64,000 nt of DNA from Palleniella muris (GTDB taxonomy: Bacteria > Bacteroidota > Bacteroidia > Bacteroidales > Bacteroidaceae), in assembly GCF_004792655.1 (NCBI RefSeq), contig NZ_SRZC01000003.1, forward strand, positions 1-64,000, in the 5' to 3' direction. The position numbers and the translations under genes are program-made. Positions 36,111-45,950 of this stretch are shown here, in pieces; position 1 is the stretch's first letter; each line of letters opens with the position of its first letter. The notes below the pieces were generated by a model. The model was not told the origin of the DNA and ran no database searches. It saw nothing but the letters and a program-made list of their open reading frames with translations.

Positions 36111-37055
36111 TTATATGATTGTCTTGTCGTTGCGCACATCCTCAAGCGTTATTCCCAAAGTATGGCAGAATATAGCCTCACGTGCAAACAATCCGTTACC
36201 AGCCTGCTGTATATAATATGCATGCGGGTCATCATCAACATCGTATGCAATCTCATTCACACGTGGCAGCGGATGGAGTATACGCATGTTGTCCTTTGCC
36301 TTGCATAGCATGTCACGCTTCAGTATATAGACGTTCTTGACGCGTTCATATTCCATAAGGTCGGAGAAACGCTCCTTCTGGACACGTGTCATATAAAGAA
36401 TGTCTGCATCTTTTATAACCTCTTCATTGAAATCCGTGTGCTCTTCAAACGTGATGCCATGGTCTTTGCAGTAAGTCTTGTACTCATCAGGCATGGCAAG
36501 CTCTTTCGGGGCCACAAAATGGAATGTAGGGTTGAAATGGCGCATTGCGGTTATCAGACTGTGAACCGTGCGCCCATACTTCAGGTCACCTACAAGATAG
36601 ATGTTCAGGTTGTCCAATGTCCCTTGGGTCTTGTATATGGAATAAAGGTCAAGAAGACACTGGGAAGGGTGCATGTGTGCTCCATCGCCGGCGTTGACAA
36701 TAGGTACCGGTGCTATCTCCGAAGCATACTGTGCGGCACCTTCTATATGATGCCGCATCACGATGACATCGGCATAGTTCGAGACCATAAGGATAGTGTC
36801 CTTAAGTGTCTCGCCTTTTGTCGCACTGGTTACTTTCGCGTCGGAAAAGCCGATGACGCGTGCCCCGAGACGGTTTGCGGCGGTTTCAAAACTCAATCGT
36901 GTGCGTGTGGAAGGCTCAAAGAAAAGAGTTGCGACAACTCGGCCTTTAAGAATCTCACGATTAGGATGTAGCTCAAACTCCTTTGCCATTTCCAGAAGAT
37001 ACATAATCTCTTCTTTTGACAAGTCGGCAATAGTGACAAAATCTTGTTCTTTCAT
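36111..37055 (-). CDS. pyrB: Aspartate carbamoyltransferase catalytic chain
   Basis: First committed step of pyrimidine synthesis: carbamoyl phosphate plus aspartate to carbamoyl aspartate. From the ATG at 37055 the product is 314 aa. An in-frame reading from 37151 would extend upstream of the promoter and is rejected. Motifs seen are [12 protein letters not shown] for carbamoyl phosphate (about 48-59), HPSQ and HPLPRVNEI near the C-terminal third. Together with pyrI it encodes a regulated holoenzyme. Confidence 0.96.
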   Translation of the reverse strand: MKEQDFVTIADLSKEEIMYLLEMAKEFELHPNREILKGRVVATLFFEPSTRTRLSFETAANRLGARVIGFSDAKVTSATKGETLKDTILMVSNYADVIVMRHHIEGAAQYASEIAPVPIVNAGDGAHMHPSQCLLDLYSIYKTQGTLDNLNIYLVGDLKYGRTVHSLITAMRHFNPTFHFVAPKELAMPDEYKTYCKDHGITFEEHTDFNEEVIKDADILYMTRVQKERFSDLMEYERVKNVYILKRDMLCKAKDNMRILHPLPRVNEIAYDVDDDPHAYYIQQAGNGLFAREAIFCHTLGITLEDVRNDKTII

Positions 37056-37088
37056 TATTGAAAAATATGCCTTTTTGACGATTTGATG

Positions 37089-37096
37089 CAAAGTTA
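37089..37096 (-). promoter_or_regulatory. Promoter -7 element of pyrBI
   Basis: On the - strand this reads TAACTTTG followed by C, matching TAnnTTTG, 33 bp upstream of the pyrB start. A TTTG lies 24 bp further upstream, slightly too far for consensus. It is divergent from the PBP promoter, with 44 bp between the two -7 elements. Confidence 0.6.
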
Positions 37097-37140
37097 AGCA
37101 TTTTTTCCCGAAATTTCTCCCAAATGTCAAAATATTATTG

Positions 37141-37148
37141 TATTTTTG
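37141..37148 (+). promoter_or_regulatory. Promoter -7 element of the penicillin-binding protein gene
   Basis: TATTTTTG followed by C at 25 bp before the start codon; matches TAnnTTTG. No convincing -33 element. The resulting leader would be about 20 nt. Confidence 0.55.
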
Positions 37149-37173
37149 CAAAAATATTTATCTTTGATAATTA

Positions 37174-39483
37174 ATGAGACGTACATTCATACATACCCTA
37201 TGGGTTCTGCTTTTGCTTAGTATGGTCTTGTCCATATCAATTGGTGCTGCCATTTGGAATGGCTGGATAGGCTATATGCCTCCGGTTGAGGACTTGCAGA
37301 ACCCCATTGACAAGTATGCCACACAGATATACTCTTCTGACGGAAAAGTCATCGGTACATGGAACCATAACAAGAACAACCGTATCCGTGTACCTTACGA
37401 CAGTATTTCCCCACATGTGGTGCAGGCCTTGATAGCTACCGAGGATATTCGCTTCTACGAACACTCCGGTATAGACTTCTGGGCTATCGGCAGAGCTGTC
37501 ATCAAGCGTGGATTGCTTGGACAGACAAGTGCCGGTGGAGGTTCGACTATTACCCAGCAACTTGCGAAACAGCTTTACAGCGACCATGCAGAATCCAAGT
37601 TCGAGCGTATCATGCAAAAGCCTATCGAATGGGTCATTGCATTGAAACTGGAGCGGTATTATACAAAGGAAGAGATTATCGCAATGTATCTCAACTATTT
37701 TGATTTCCTGCATAATGCAGTGGGAATCAAAATGGCTGCCAATACCTACTTCAGCAAAGAGCCGAAGGACCTTAATGCTTGTGAGGCAGCAACACTTGTC
37801 GGTCTTTGCAAAAACCCTTCATATTTCAATCCTGTACGTTATGGCGAACGGTCGGAGAGCCGACGCAATGTTGTTCTTGGACAGATGCTAAAGGCTAATT
37901 ACATATCACAGGCTGAACATGACAGTCTTGTGGCAGAGCCATTGCAACTGCATTTCAGGACGATAGACCATAAGGATGGCAGTGCTACATATTTCCGTGA
38001 ATTCTTGCGTAAGTACATGACTGCCACAAAACCGTACCGAAAGGACTATCCTTCATGGGCAGGCACACAGTACTACGTTGACTCTATTGCATGGGAGAAT
38101 GACCCTCTCTATGGCTGGTGCAACAAAAACACCAAGAAGGACGGCACTCCTTATAATATATATACGGACGGATTGAAAATCCGCACAAGCATCAACTCAC
38201 GCATGCAGAAGTATGCTGAAGAGTCTGTGTATTACCATGTGGCAAAGTATCTTCAGCCGAAATTCAATAAGGGAAAGGCTACGAAACCAAATTTCCCATA
38301 TACGGAAGATTTGACAAAAAAGCAGATTGCAGATATTTTCGCACGTGCCATGAGGCAAAGCGAGAGGTGGCGTGCCATGAATGAGGCCGGATACAGTGAT
38401 GAAGAAATCAAGAGTTCTTTTTATAAGAAGACGGAGATGAACATCTTCACATACCATGGTGACATTGACACGATAATGACACCTATGGACTCTATCCGCT
38501 ACTACAAGTCATTCCTTAGAGCCGGATTTATGAGTATAGACCCACATACAGGTGCTGTGAAGGCTTATGTCGGAGGATTGGATTACTCACATTTCCAATA
38601 TGATATGGTCATGCTTGGACGTCGTCAGGTGGGTTCCACAATCAAGCCGTTCTTATATTCCCTTGCCATGGAAAACGGCTACACTCCTTGTGACGAGGCA
38701 CCGAATGTGCAGCAGACATACATGGTGGCAGGCAGACCGTGGACGCCACGCAACGGCTCACGCTCAAGGTATGGTGACATGGTCACACTGAAATGGGGAC
38801 TGCAGCAGTCCAACAACTGGATTTCCGCATATTTGATGTCAAGGCTTAACCCGCAACAGTTCGTGGCATTGTTGCAGAAATATGGCATAGACAGTCCTGA
38901 TATTCATCCTTCAATGGCTCTTTGTCTCGGACCGTGTGAGGTTAGTGTTGGCGAAATGGTCAGTGCCTACACGGCTTTCGCAAATAACGGCATACGTTGT
39001 GCACCATTGTTTGTGACACGCATAGAAGATAACAGTGGTAATGTTCTGGCAGAGTTTCAGCCTCGTATGATAGAGGTCTTGTCACAGGAAGGATGCAACA
39101 AAATGATAGATATGCTTCGTGCCGTTGCCAATGGCGGTACGGCTTCACGCCTCCGCTATATGTTTGACTTGCATGGGGATATAGGCGCAAAAACAGGAAC
39201 AACCAACAGAAACTCTGACGCATGGTTCATGGGAGTAACTCCTGACCTTGTCAGCGGGTGCTGGGTGGGCGGTGAAGACCGCGACATTCATTTCAATTCC
39301 ATGAGTCTTGGACAAGGTGCGGCAATGGCATTGCCTATCTGGGGATATTATATGAAAAAAGTGTACCGCGATAAGACCCTTGGCTATGACCCGGATGCAA
39401 AATTCGACATACCAGCAGGCTACGATTCATGTTACAAAGATAGCATCGAAAGCGGAGTCTCTGTTGAGGATGTCTTTGAGTAA
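37174..39483 (+). CDS. Class A penicillin-binding protein (PBP1A-type)
   Basis: Bifunctional peptidoglycan polymerase and crosslinker in the inner membrane. The 769-aa product has an N-terminal membrane anchor (about residues 8-28). The glycosyltransferase family 51 domain follows, with catalytic Glu90 in ATEDIRFYEH and the GGSTITQQLAKQL motif near 122-134. The transpeptidase domain has active-site Ser488-x-x-Lys491 in VGSTIKPF, an SNN motif near 550 and Lys673-Thr-Gly in GAKTGTTNRN. All catalytic motifs are intact. Confidence 0.95.
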   Translation: MRRTFIHTLWVLLLLSMVLSISIGAAIWNGWIGYMPPVEDLQNPIDKYATQIYSSDGKVIGTWNHNKNNRIRVPYDSISPHVVQALIATEDIRFYEHSGIDFWAIGRAVIKRGLLGQTSAGGGSTITQQLAKQLYSDHAESKFERIMQKPIEWVIALKLERYYTKEEIIAMYLNYFDFLHNAVGIKMAANTYFSKEPKDLNACEAATLVGLCKNPSYFNPVRYGERSESRRNVVLGQMLKANYISQAEHDSLVAEPLQLHFRTIDHKDGSATYFREFLRKYMTATKPYRKDYPSWAGTQYYVDSIAWENDPLYGWCNKNTKKDGTPYNIYTDGLKIRTSINSRMQKYAEESVYYHVAKYLQPKFNKGKATKPNFPYTEDLTKKQIADIFARAMRQSERWRAMNEAGYSDEEIKSSFYKKTEMNIFTYHGDIDTIMTPMDSIRYYKSFLRAGFMSIDPHTGAVKAYVGGLDYSHFQYDMVMLGRRQVGSTIKPFLYSLAMENGYTPCDEAPNVQQTYMVAGRPWTPRNGSRSRYGDMVTLKWGLQQSNNWISAYLMSRLNPQQFVALLQKYGIDSPDIHPSMALCLGPCEVSVGEMVSAYTAFANNGIRCAPLFVTRIEDNSGNVLAEFQPRMIEVLSQEGCNKMIDMLRAVANGGTASRLRYMFDLHGDIGAKTGTTNRNSDAWFMGVTPDLVSGCWVGGEDRDIHFNSMSLGQGAAMALPIWGYYMKKVYRDKTLGYDPDAKFDIPAGYDSCYKDSIESGVSVEDVFE

Positions 39484-39539
39484 CGTACACATATACAGTG
39501 GAGTAACAAATAAAATTAATACTAAAAACACATCGAATT

Positions 39540-40808
39540 ATGGCAATAGTTAAACCATTCAAGGGGATTCGCCCACCGAAGGAGCTTGTCGAACAAGTGG
39601 AATCACGCCCTTATGACGTGCTTGACTCTGAAGAGGCGCGCATAGAAGCGGGGGACAATGAAAAATCGTTGTACCATATCATTAAGCCGGAAATCAATTT
39701 CGAGCCGGGAACAAGTGAATATGACCCGAAGGTTTATGACGAGGCAGCCCGCCAGTTTCAGATGTTCCAGGATAAGGGGTGGCTTGTGCAGGATGATAAA
39801 GAGCAATATTACATCTATGCGCAGACATCATGTCTTCCTGCCAATGGTGGCAAGGAGAAGACCCAGTATGGTCTGGTTGTCGGTGCCTATTCTGGAGACT
39901 ATGACAGCGGTGTGATCAAGAAGCATGAGCTTACACGTCGTGACAAGGAAGAAGACCGCATGAAGCATATCCGTGTCAATAATGCGAACATCGAGCCGGT
40001 GTTTTTTGCGTATCCGGACAATGAGGTTCTTGACACCCTCATAATGAAATATGCCAAAACAGAGCCGGAATACGACTTTGTTGCTCCTATAGACGGTTTT
40101 GGGCATAAGCTGTGGATTGTGTCTGATGATAATGATATAAAGACTATTACTGAAGAATTTGCCAAGATGCCTGCACTCTATATTGCTGACGGTCATCACC
40201 GCTCAGCCGCCGCTGCACTTGTCGGCACAGAGAAGGCAAAGGACAATCCTTCGCATAAAGGTGACGAGGAGTATAACTACTTCATGGCGGTGGCGTTCCA
40301 AGCTTCCCAACTTACAGTGCTTGACTACAATCGTGTTGTAAAAGACTTGAATGGCAATACAAGTGAGCAGTTCCTTGAAAAACTGGCACAGAATTTCACC
40401 GTAGAGAAAAAAGGCACGGAAGAATATCGTCCGCAGAAACCGCATGAGTTCTCACTCTATCTTGATGGCGAATGGTACTCATTGAATGCAAAGCCATGCA
40501 CATTCAACGAGAATGACCCTATCGGGGTGCTTGATGTTGACATATCCTCACGCCTTATCCTGCAAGACATCCTCAACATGGGCGACCTCCGTTCCTCACA
40601 GCGCATTGACTTTGTCGGCGGATTACGTGGTTTGGGAGAACTGAAGCGTCGTGTCGATAGTGGTGAGATGCGTGCAGCCCTCACATTGTATCCGGTATCC
40701 ATGAAGCAGATTATGGATATAGCGGACTCAGGAAACATCATGCCTCCTAAGGCTACTTGGTTTGAACCAAAGTTACGTTCCGGATTGGTTATTCATAAGT
40801 TATCTTAA
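39540..40808 (+). CDS. DUF1015 family protein
   Basis: Conserved soluble protein of 422 aa, the common length for DUF1015. It opens with the family-typical KPFKGIRPPKEL segment and has the ADGHHRSAAAAL motif near residues 220-231. Neither catalysis nor partner is established for the family; in many anaerobes it lies near serA/serC, which in this window are 6.5 kb away. Translation of the next gene is coupled by a one-base overlap. Confidence 0.85.
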   Translation: MAIVKPFKGIRPPKELVEQVESRPYDVLDSEEARIEAGDNEKSLYHIIKPEINFEPGTSEYDPKVYDEAARQFQMFQDKGWLVQDDKEQYYIYAQTSCLPANGGKEKTQYGLVVGAYSGDYDSGVIKKHELTRRDKEEDRMKHIRVNNANIEPVFFAYPDNEVLDTLIMKYAKTEPEYDFVAPIDGFGHKLWIVSDDNDIKTITEEFAKMPALYIADGHHRSAAAALVGTEKAKDNPSHKGDEEYNYFMAVAFQASQLTVLDYNRVVKDLNGNTSEQFLEKLAQNFTVEKKGTEEYRPQKPHEFSLYLDGEWYSLNAKPCTFNENDPIGVLDVDISSRLILQDILNMGDLRSSQRIDFVGGLRGLGELKRRVDSGEMRAALTLYPVSMKQIMDIADSGNIMPPKATWFEPKLRSGLVIHKLS

Positions 40809-41404
40809 TGGAAGACAGTTTCAAGACAATAGGCAAGGGAGGCGAGGGATTCTATTCCGAGAAAAGGAGTAAGTTCCTCGCCTTCTCTCATCATGTAGAG
40901 ACAGAAGCGCAGGTGAAGGAAATCATCTCGTCTTACAAAAAGAAGTACTATGACGCGCGTCATGTCTGCTATTCATATATAATTGGTGTTGAAGGTGTTG
41001 GTGACGGCGTGTCTTTTCGGATGAATGACGATGGAGAACCGTCTTCGACAGCCGGCAAGCCTATCTACGGTCAACTTGTAAAGGCGGAACTTACCGACAC
41101 TCTGATTGTTGTTGTAAGGTACTATGGCGGGGTAAACCTTGGCACATCCGGACTGATTGTTGCATATCGTGAGGCTGCACTTGACTGTATAAACAATTCG
41201 GAAATAGAAGAACGCATTATAGAAGAAAAGATAGAGTTTTCTTTCGCTTATCCAATGATGAATGATGTGATGAAAGTAGTGAAAGACCTGCAACCTCGCA
41301 TTGTAGAACAGCAATTTGATAATACATGTACTATCACACTGGCGATTCGCAAGTCAGAGGCAGAGCGATTAAAAGACCGTCTTGAGCAATTGGCGTTCAA
41401 ATGA
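40808..41404 (+). CDS. YigZ/IMPACT family protein
   Basis: Protein of 198 aa with the UPF0029/IMPACT N-terminal domain: KRSKFLAFSHHV near residue 18, NDDGEPSSTAGKPIYGQL near 75, and VVRYYGGVNLGTSGL near 101. A C-terminal DUF1949-like ferredoxin-fold domain follows. The eukaryotic homologue regulates GCN2, while the bacterial role is unclear. Start is set by the one-base overlap with the DUF1015 gene. Confidence 0.88.
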   Translation: MEDSFKTIGKGGEGFYSEKRSKFLAFSHHVETEAQVKEIISSYKKKYYDARHVCYSYIIGVEGVGDGVSFRMNDDGEPSSTAGKPIYGQLVKAELTDTLIVVVRYYGGVNLGTSGLIVAYREAALDCINNSEIEERIIEEKIEFSFAYPMMNDVMKVVKDLQPRIVEQQFDNTCTITLAIRKSEAERLKDRLEQLAFK

Positions 41405-41487
41405 CGCAAATATTGCAAAACAGTTCAATAACCTTGAATTTCAAAAGTCCGGTTTGCATAAAAACAAACAGCTCTGAATGACATTAT

Positions 41488-41568
41488 GAAAGGTAATGTT
41501 TTGTATGGCGAAAGGTAACATTTGGCTTGGTGGAAGGTAACACTTTGCACGGCCAAGTGTTACCTTTT
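41488..41568. repeat. Intergenic 22-nt-period dyad repeat, copy 2
   Basis: Three direct units starting GAAAGG or GGAAGG at 41488, 41510 and 41532 (22-nt spacing) and one inverted unit ending at 41568. The arms 41511-41526 and 41552-41567 pair over 16 bp with one G-T pair and enclose a 25-nt loop, the same loop length as in copies 1 and 3. The distance from the last direct unit start to the inverted unit end is 36 nt in both copy 1 and copy 2. It lies between the YigZ-type gene and gyrA. Confidence 0.9.
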
Positions 41569-41915
41569 GTCATATAAACAATTTCTTAACGCTTGTTAAG
41601 GTTTTGATTTTGCAAAATGTTCCTTTTATGTGTCAATTTGTAGGAAAATACCCATTTTGGCTTGCATGTAGCCCTATGGACAGATTTTTATTGTTGATGA
41701 GATATTTCATGTTTTATGGATTTTAGAAAAAAACATATTTCGCGCATAAACTCATTGATAAGAATCTCACATCATCGTGTTTTGGTAAAAAAGTCTAAAA
41801 AACGCATTTTTTTTCGTTCTGGCGAGTTCTATGTCTGAAAAAAGAGCTAAATTTGTAAATTAATATTTGCAAGCAAAAATCGTTAGAACGAAAAAGAACT
41901 ACTAAATACGCTAAA
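41569..41915 (+). other. AT-rich gyrA leader region
   Basis: 347 bp without a gene. Apart from the -7 element at 41848-41855 I see no protein-coding or structured RNA signal. It contains several A and T homopolymer runs. Confidence 0.4.
41848..41855 (+). promoter_or_regulatory. Putative promoter -7 element of gyrA
   Basis: TAAATTTG matches TAnnTTTG, 60 bp upstream of the gyrA ATG. No TTTG is found at the right distance, so the call is tentative. Confidence 0.5.
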
Positions 41916-44480
41916 ATGGATATAACACAGACTGTTGATAATGACAGAATTCTTCAGATAGACATTGAGCAGGAAATGAAGTCAAGCTACATTGACTACT
42001 CAATGTCCGTCATCGTTGCACGTGCCCTTCCAGATGTGCGGGACGGCTTCAAGCCTGTCCACCGCCGCATCTTGTATGGTATGATGGGCATCAACAATGT
42101 AAGCAATCAGCCATACAAGAAATGTGCACGTATTGTCGGTGAGGTGCTTGGTAAGTATCACCCTCATGGTGACAGCTCCGTTTACGGTGCATTGGTGCGC
42201 TTGGCCCAGGATTGGAACATGCGCTACACTCTCGTTGACGGTCAGGGAAACTTTGGCTCTATTGACGGTGATTCTGCGGCTGCCATGCGATATACCGAGT
42301 GCCGTCTGTCAAAGATGGGCGAACACATTATGGACGACTTGGAGAAGGACACTGTCGACATGATGAACAACTTCGACGACTCTCTTCAGGAACCAACTGT
42401 CATGCCTACAAAAGTGCCAAATCTCCTTGTCAACGGAGGTAACGGTATTGCTGTCGGTATGGCTACAAACATGCCGACACATAATCTCGGTGAGGTTATT
42501 GATGGTTGCTGCGCATATATAGACAATCCTGAGATAGACACGGACGGTTTGATGCAGCACATCAAGGCTCCTGATTTCCCAACAGGCGCATACATCTATG
42601 GCATTCAGGGTGTGAAGGACGCATACGAGACAGGTCGTGGACGCATCATCATGCGTGCAAAGGCTGAGATAGAAAGTGACGAGCAGCATGACAAGATTGT
42701 CATAACGGAGATACCTTACGGTGTCAATAAGGCTCAGTTGATAGAATACATAGCAGAACTTGTTAAGGAGGGAAAGATTGACGGCATCTCAAATGTGAAT
42801 GATGAGACTGGTCGCCAGGGCATGCGTATTGTTGTTGATTGCAAGAGGGATGCGAACGCTAATGTTATACTGAACAAACTGTTTAAGATGACAGCTCTAC
42901 AGAGCTCTTTCTCAGTCAACAACATAGCTCTCGTTAAAGGACGTCCACGCCTCCTGACACTGAAAGAATGTGTTAAATATTTCGTGGAGCATCGTCATGA
43001 CGTGACAATACGTCGTACAAAATATGACCTTAAAAAGGCTCAGGAACGTGCACATCTCCTAGAAGCCCTTATCATTGCTTGTGATAACATTGACGAGGTC
43101 GTGCGCATAATCCGCGGTTCAAAGACTCCGGCTATTGCGGTGCAGAACCTTATGGATCGTTTCCAATTTGATGAAGTACAGGCAAGGTATGTCGTTGACA
43201 TGCGTCTATCCCAGCTTACAGGTCTGAGAATGGACCAACTGCATAATGAGTATGACGAACTTATGAAGACCATCGACTACTTGCAGTCCGTTCTTGACAA
43301 TCCGGAACTTTGCAAGAAGGTCATGAAGGATGAACTCCAGGAAGTTAAGGAAAAGTACGGTGATGAGCGCCGTACTGAGATAAAGTACTCTTCAGAGGAA
43401 TTCAATCCGGAAGATTTCTATCCAAACGACCCTGTTGTCGTTACTGTATCACATCTTGGATACATCAAGCGCACTCCGCTGTCTGAGTTCCGTGAACAGG
43501 CGCGTGGCGGTGTCGGGTCAAAAGGTGCGTCACACCGCAATCAGGATTTCACAGAGTCAATCTATCCTGCGACACTCCACAACACGATGTTGTTCTTTAC
43601 AAAGAAGGGACGTTGCTATTGGCTCAAGTGCTACGAACTTCCGGAGGGTGGCAAGGATTCAAAGGGACGCGCCATACAGAATATGCTCAATATCGACGCA
43701 GATGATTCCGTACAGTCAATCCTGCGCCTCCGTGGCTTGAACGATGAGGAATTTGTCCGTAACCATTATGTTGTGTTCTGTACAAAGAACGGCACAGTGA
43801 AGAAGACATGCCTTGAGCAGTATTCTCGTCCACGTGCAAACGGTGTGATAGCCATCAACCTCATAGAAGGTGATGACTTGGTTGACGTTCGTCTTACAAA
43901 CGGAAAGAATGAACTTATCATAGCATCACGCAATGGTCGGGCATGCCGTTTTGACGAGAATGACATCCGTACAATGGGACGAGTTTCTACTGGTGTCCGT
44001 GGCATGCGTCTTGACGGTGCTGACGATGAGGTGGTAGGAATGGTTGTTGTGAACAACCCTCTTGAAGAATCTATCCTTGTTGTGTCAGAGAAAGGCTATG
44101 GAAAACGTACTCCTATTGATATGGAGAATCCTGAGGCAGAAGATGGTGTTGACCACATCTACCGTATCACGGCACGTGGTGGCAAGGGTGTGAAGACTCT
44201 CGACATCACACAAAAGACAGGCAAGCTCGTTGCCATAAAGAATGTGAAGGACGAGAATGACCTTATGATTATAAACAAATCTGGCATTACAATCCGTCTT
44301 TCTGTTCAGGAATGTCGTCTTCAGGGACGCGCGACACAAGGTGTGCGTCTGATAAACCTTGAAAAGAAGAACGATGTCATTGCTTCTGTCTGCAAGGTGC
44401 TTGGGCAAGCATCTGTAGAGCAATTGAACCAAGAGGATGTGGCTAAAGACGAATCTTCAGAGCAACAAGAAACAGAATAA
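41916..44480 (+). CDS. gyrA: DNA gyrase subunit A
   Basis: Breakage-reunion subunit of DNA gyrase. The 854-aa product has the catalytic Tyr126 in AAAMRYTE and the quinolone-region segment HPHGDSSVYG at 82-91. Its C-terminal beta-pinwheel carries a gyrase-box-like ARGGKG at 753-758, which favours GyrA over ParC. At the position equivalent to E. coli Ser83 it has Ser87, and at the Asp87 equivalent it has Gly91. gyrB is not in the window. Confidence 0.95.
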   Translation: MDITQTVDNDRILQIDIEQEMKSSYIDYSMSVIVARALPDVRDGFKPVHRRILYGMMGINNVSNQPYKKCARIVGEVLGKYHPHGDSSVYGALVRLAQDWNMRYTLVDGQGNFGSIDGDSAAAMRYTECRLSKMGEHIMDDLEKDTVDMMNNFDDSLQEPTVMPTKVPNLLVNGGNGIAVGMATNMPTHNLGEVIDGCCAYIDNPEIDTDGLMQHIKAPDFPTGAYIYGIQGVKDAYETGRGRIIMRAKAEIESDEQHDKIVITEIPYGVNKAQLIEYIAELVKEGKIDGISNVNDETGRQGMRIVVDCKRDANANVILNKLFKMTALQSSFSVNNIALVKGRPRLLTLKECVKYFVEHRHDVTIRRTKYDLKKAQERAHLLEALIIACDNIDEVVRIIRGSKTPAIAVQNLMDRFQFDEVQARYVVDMRLSQLTGLRMDQLHNEYDELMKTIDYLQSVLDNPELCKKVMKDELQEVKEKYGDERRTEIKYSSEEFNPEDFYPNDPVVVTVSHLGYIKRTPLSEFREQARGGVGSKGASHRNQDFTESIYPATLHNTMLFFTKKGRCYWLKCYELPEGGKDSKGRAIQNMLNIDADDSVQSILRLRGLNDEEFVRNHYVVFCTKNGTVKKTCLEQYSRPRANGVIAINLIEGDDLVDVRLTNGKNELIIASRNGRACRFDENDIRTMGRVSTGVRGMRLDGADDEVVGMVVVNNPLEESILVVSEKGYGKRTPIDMENPEAEDGVDHIYRITARGGKGVKTLDITQKTGKLVAIKNVKDENDLMIINKSGITIRLSVQECRLQGRATQGVRLINLEKKNDVIASVCKVLGQASVEQLNQEDVAKDESSEQQETE

Positions 44481-44505
44481 AATAATTAACTTAAAACATT
44501 CAACT

Positions 44506-45720
44506 ATGAAGAAAATTATGTTGATGGCTGCCACAGTGATGATGTCACTCGCAGCGAATGCGCAGAATCCTGACGGTCTCAAGAAGGTTATGTCTGCTTC
44601 AAACTACAGTGAGGCAAACGGACTGCTCAAGACCGCTGCTGCAACAATGACGAACGTTGAGAAGGCTAAGGCTTATAACAAACTTGTTGACCTCGCCATT
44701 ACAGAGAGCACAAAGGCAGAGGAGGGTGCTGTGAAGGCGCAGCTCGCCCAGAACACTGACGAGATGAACAAACTGAATATAGAGAAAGCCAAGGCATCTT
44801 ATAATGCTGTCGAGGCAGCTATGCTATGTAATGAGGCTGACAACCAGCCTAACGAGAAGGGACAGGTGAAGCCAAAGTTCATGTCAAAGAATGCCGGACG
44901 TATCCTTCCTATGCGCAATAATCTCATAAACGCAGGTCTTGATGCATATAACTCAAAGGATTATGCTTCAGCAGAGAAATATTTCGGTATGTTTGCTGAG
45001 GCACGCCAGAACTCTCTATTCTCAAAGACAGACTTCTCTGCAGAGACAAACTACGGTCAGATTTGCTATTATGCAGCACTTGCGGCATATTTCAACAAAG
45101 ACGGCAAGAAATGCTCTGAGTATGCCGACTACGCTTTCAAGTCTGGCGACAAGGAAATTCTCAATGATGTGATTACAGTTAAGCTAGGTGCGCTTGAGGA
45201 GCAGGCAAAGGCAGCTCAGATTGACACTGCTGCATACATCAATGATGTGAAGAAACTTGCAGAGGCTTATCCTGAGAATGAGGGAGTGTTCGGCAAGTTG
45301 GTAGCCCTCTATGACGAAAGTGGCGACAAGGCTGGTGCAAAGAAGGTTCTTGACGCTCGTCTGCAGGCTAATCCTAACGATGCTATGGCTAATGCTTATG
45401 TAGGTCAGAATGCACAGGCAGAGAACAAGTTCGACGAGGCTATCGCTGCTTATCAGAAGGCTCTTGCTGCAAAGCCGGACTTCCTTGCTGCGAAGCTGAA
45501 TGTCGGCATCTGCTACCTCACCAAGGCTGCCGGTGTCATTGACGCAAATACTGATGCACGTGGCAATCTCAAGCCTGAGATGAAGGATGGTGTAATTGCT
45601 GACCTTAACAAAGCAAAGACTGTATTCGAGGAAGTAAAGGCTGCCGACCCGGACAAGACTCAGGTCAACTGGTCATTCCCATTGGAGCGTGTGAACTATA
45701 TCCTTGAGAACATCAAATAA
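44506..45720 (+). CDS. Secreted TPR-repeat protein
   Basis: A 404-aa protein with a clear signal peptide (residues 1-20, ending ANAQ), so periplasmic or outer-membrane associated. Helical repeats of TPR type occupy about 290-360, with the clearest unit around EAIAAYQKALAAKPDFLAA. A reading from 44437 would start inside gyrA and remove the signal peptide from the N terminus, so the ATG at 44506 is used. It lies 25 bp after gyrA and ends at a strong terminator. It shares order and residues with the protein encoded from 45951, so the two are paralogues. Function unknown. Confidence 0.82.
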   Translation: MKKIMLMAATVMMSLAANAQNPDGLKKVMSASNYSEANGLLKTAAATMTNVEKAKAYNKLVDLAITESTKAEEGAVKAQLAQNTDEMNKLNIEKAKASYNAVEAAMLCNEADNQPNEKGQVKPKFMSKNAGRILPMRNNLINAGLDAYNSKDYASAEKYFGMFAEARQNSLFSKTDFSAETNYGQICYYAALAAYFNKDGKKCSEYADYAFKSGDKEILNDVITVKLGALEEQAKAAQIDTAAYINDVKKLAEAYPENEGVFGKLVALYDESGDKAGAKKVLDARLQANPNDAMANAYVGQNAQAENKFDEAIAAYQKALAAKPDFLAAKLNVGICYLTKAAGVIDANTDARGNLKPEMKDGVIADLNKAKTVFEEVKAADPDKTQVNWSFPLERVNYILENIK

Positions 45721-45768
45721 ACTTCCGGTACACCATTAAGGTCATATCTGTAACGGAATGTATAATCC

Positions 45769-45791
45769 AAGAGACACCGCTTTTGTCTCTT
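45769..45791 (+). terminator. Small hairpin preceding the main terminator
   Basis: An 8-bp perfect stem AAGAGACA (45769-45776) with its complement 45784-45791, loop 7. No T run follows. It stands 18 bp before a stronger terminator and may protect the 3' end. Confidence 0.45.
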
Positions 45792-45809
45792 ACTGTATAT
45801 TTTTATGAA

Positions 45810-45853
45810 GGCGAGAATGTTACTTTTATAGTGTTACATTCTCGTCTTTTTTT
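45810..45853 (+). terminator. Strong rho-independent terminator
   Basis: An 11-bp stem with one G-T pair (45810-45820 with 45836-45846), a 15-nt loop and an immediate run of seven T at 45847-45853. It is the clearest intrinsic terminator in the window and separates the gyrA-TPR unit from the next promoter. Confidence 0.85.
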
Positions 45854-45891
45854 ATTCTCTTTTATAGTTTGTGTTAAATAAATGGATTACT

Positions 45892-45923
45892 TTTGGCTAT
45901 TCGGGAAAAATGATATAATTTTG
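45892..45923 (+). promoter_or_regulatory. Consensus promoter of the second TPR gene
   Basis: TTTG at 45892-45895, exactly 20 bp, then TAATTTTG at 45916-45923 followed by C. Full match to both promoter halves; the leader would be about 20 nt. Confidence 0.8.
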
Positions 45924-45950
45924 CATTATAAACGAAAGATTGCATGAAAT

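Noticed and set aside
41488-41568. Regular 22-nt repeats suggested a short CRISPR array
   Set aside because: Units sit head to tail without spacers of constant length, change orientation, and recur at two other intergenic sites. No cas genes are present.
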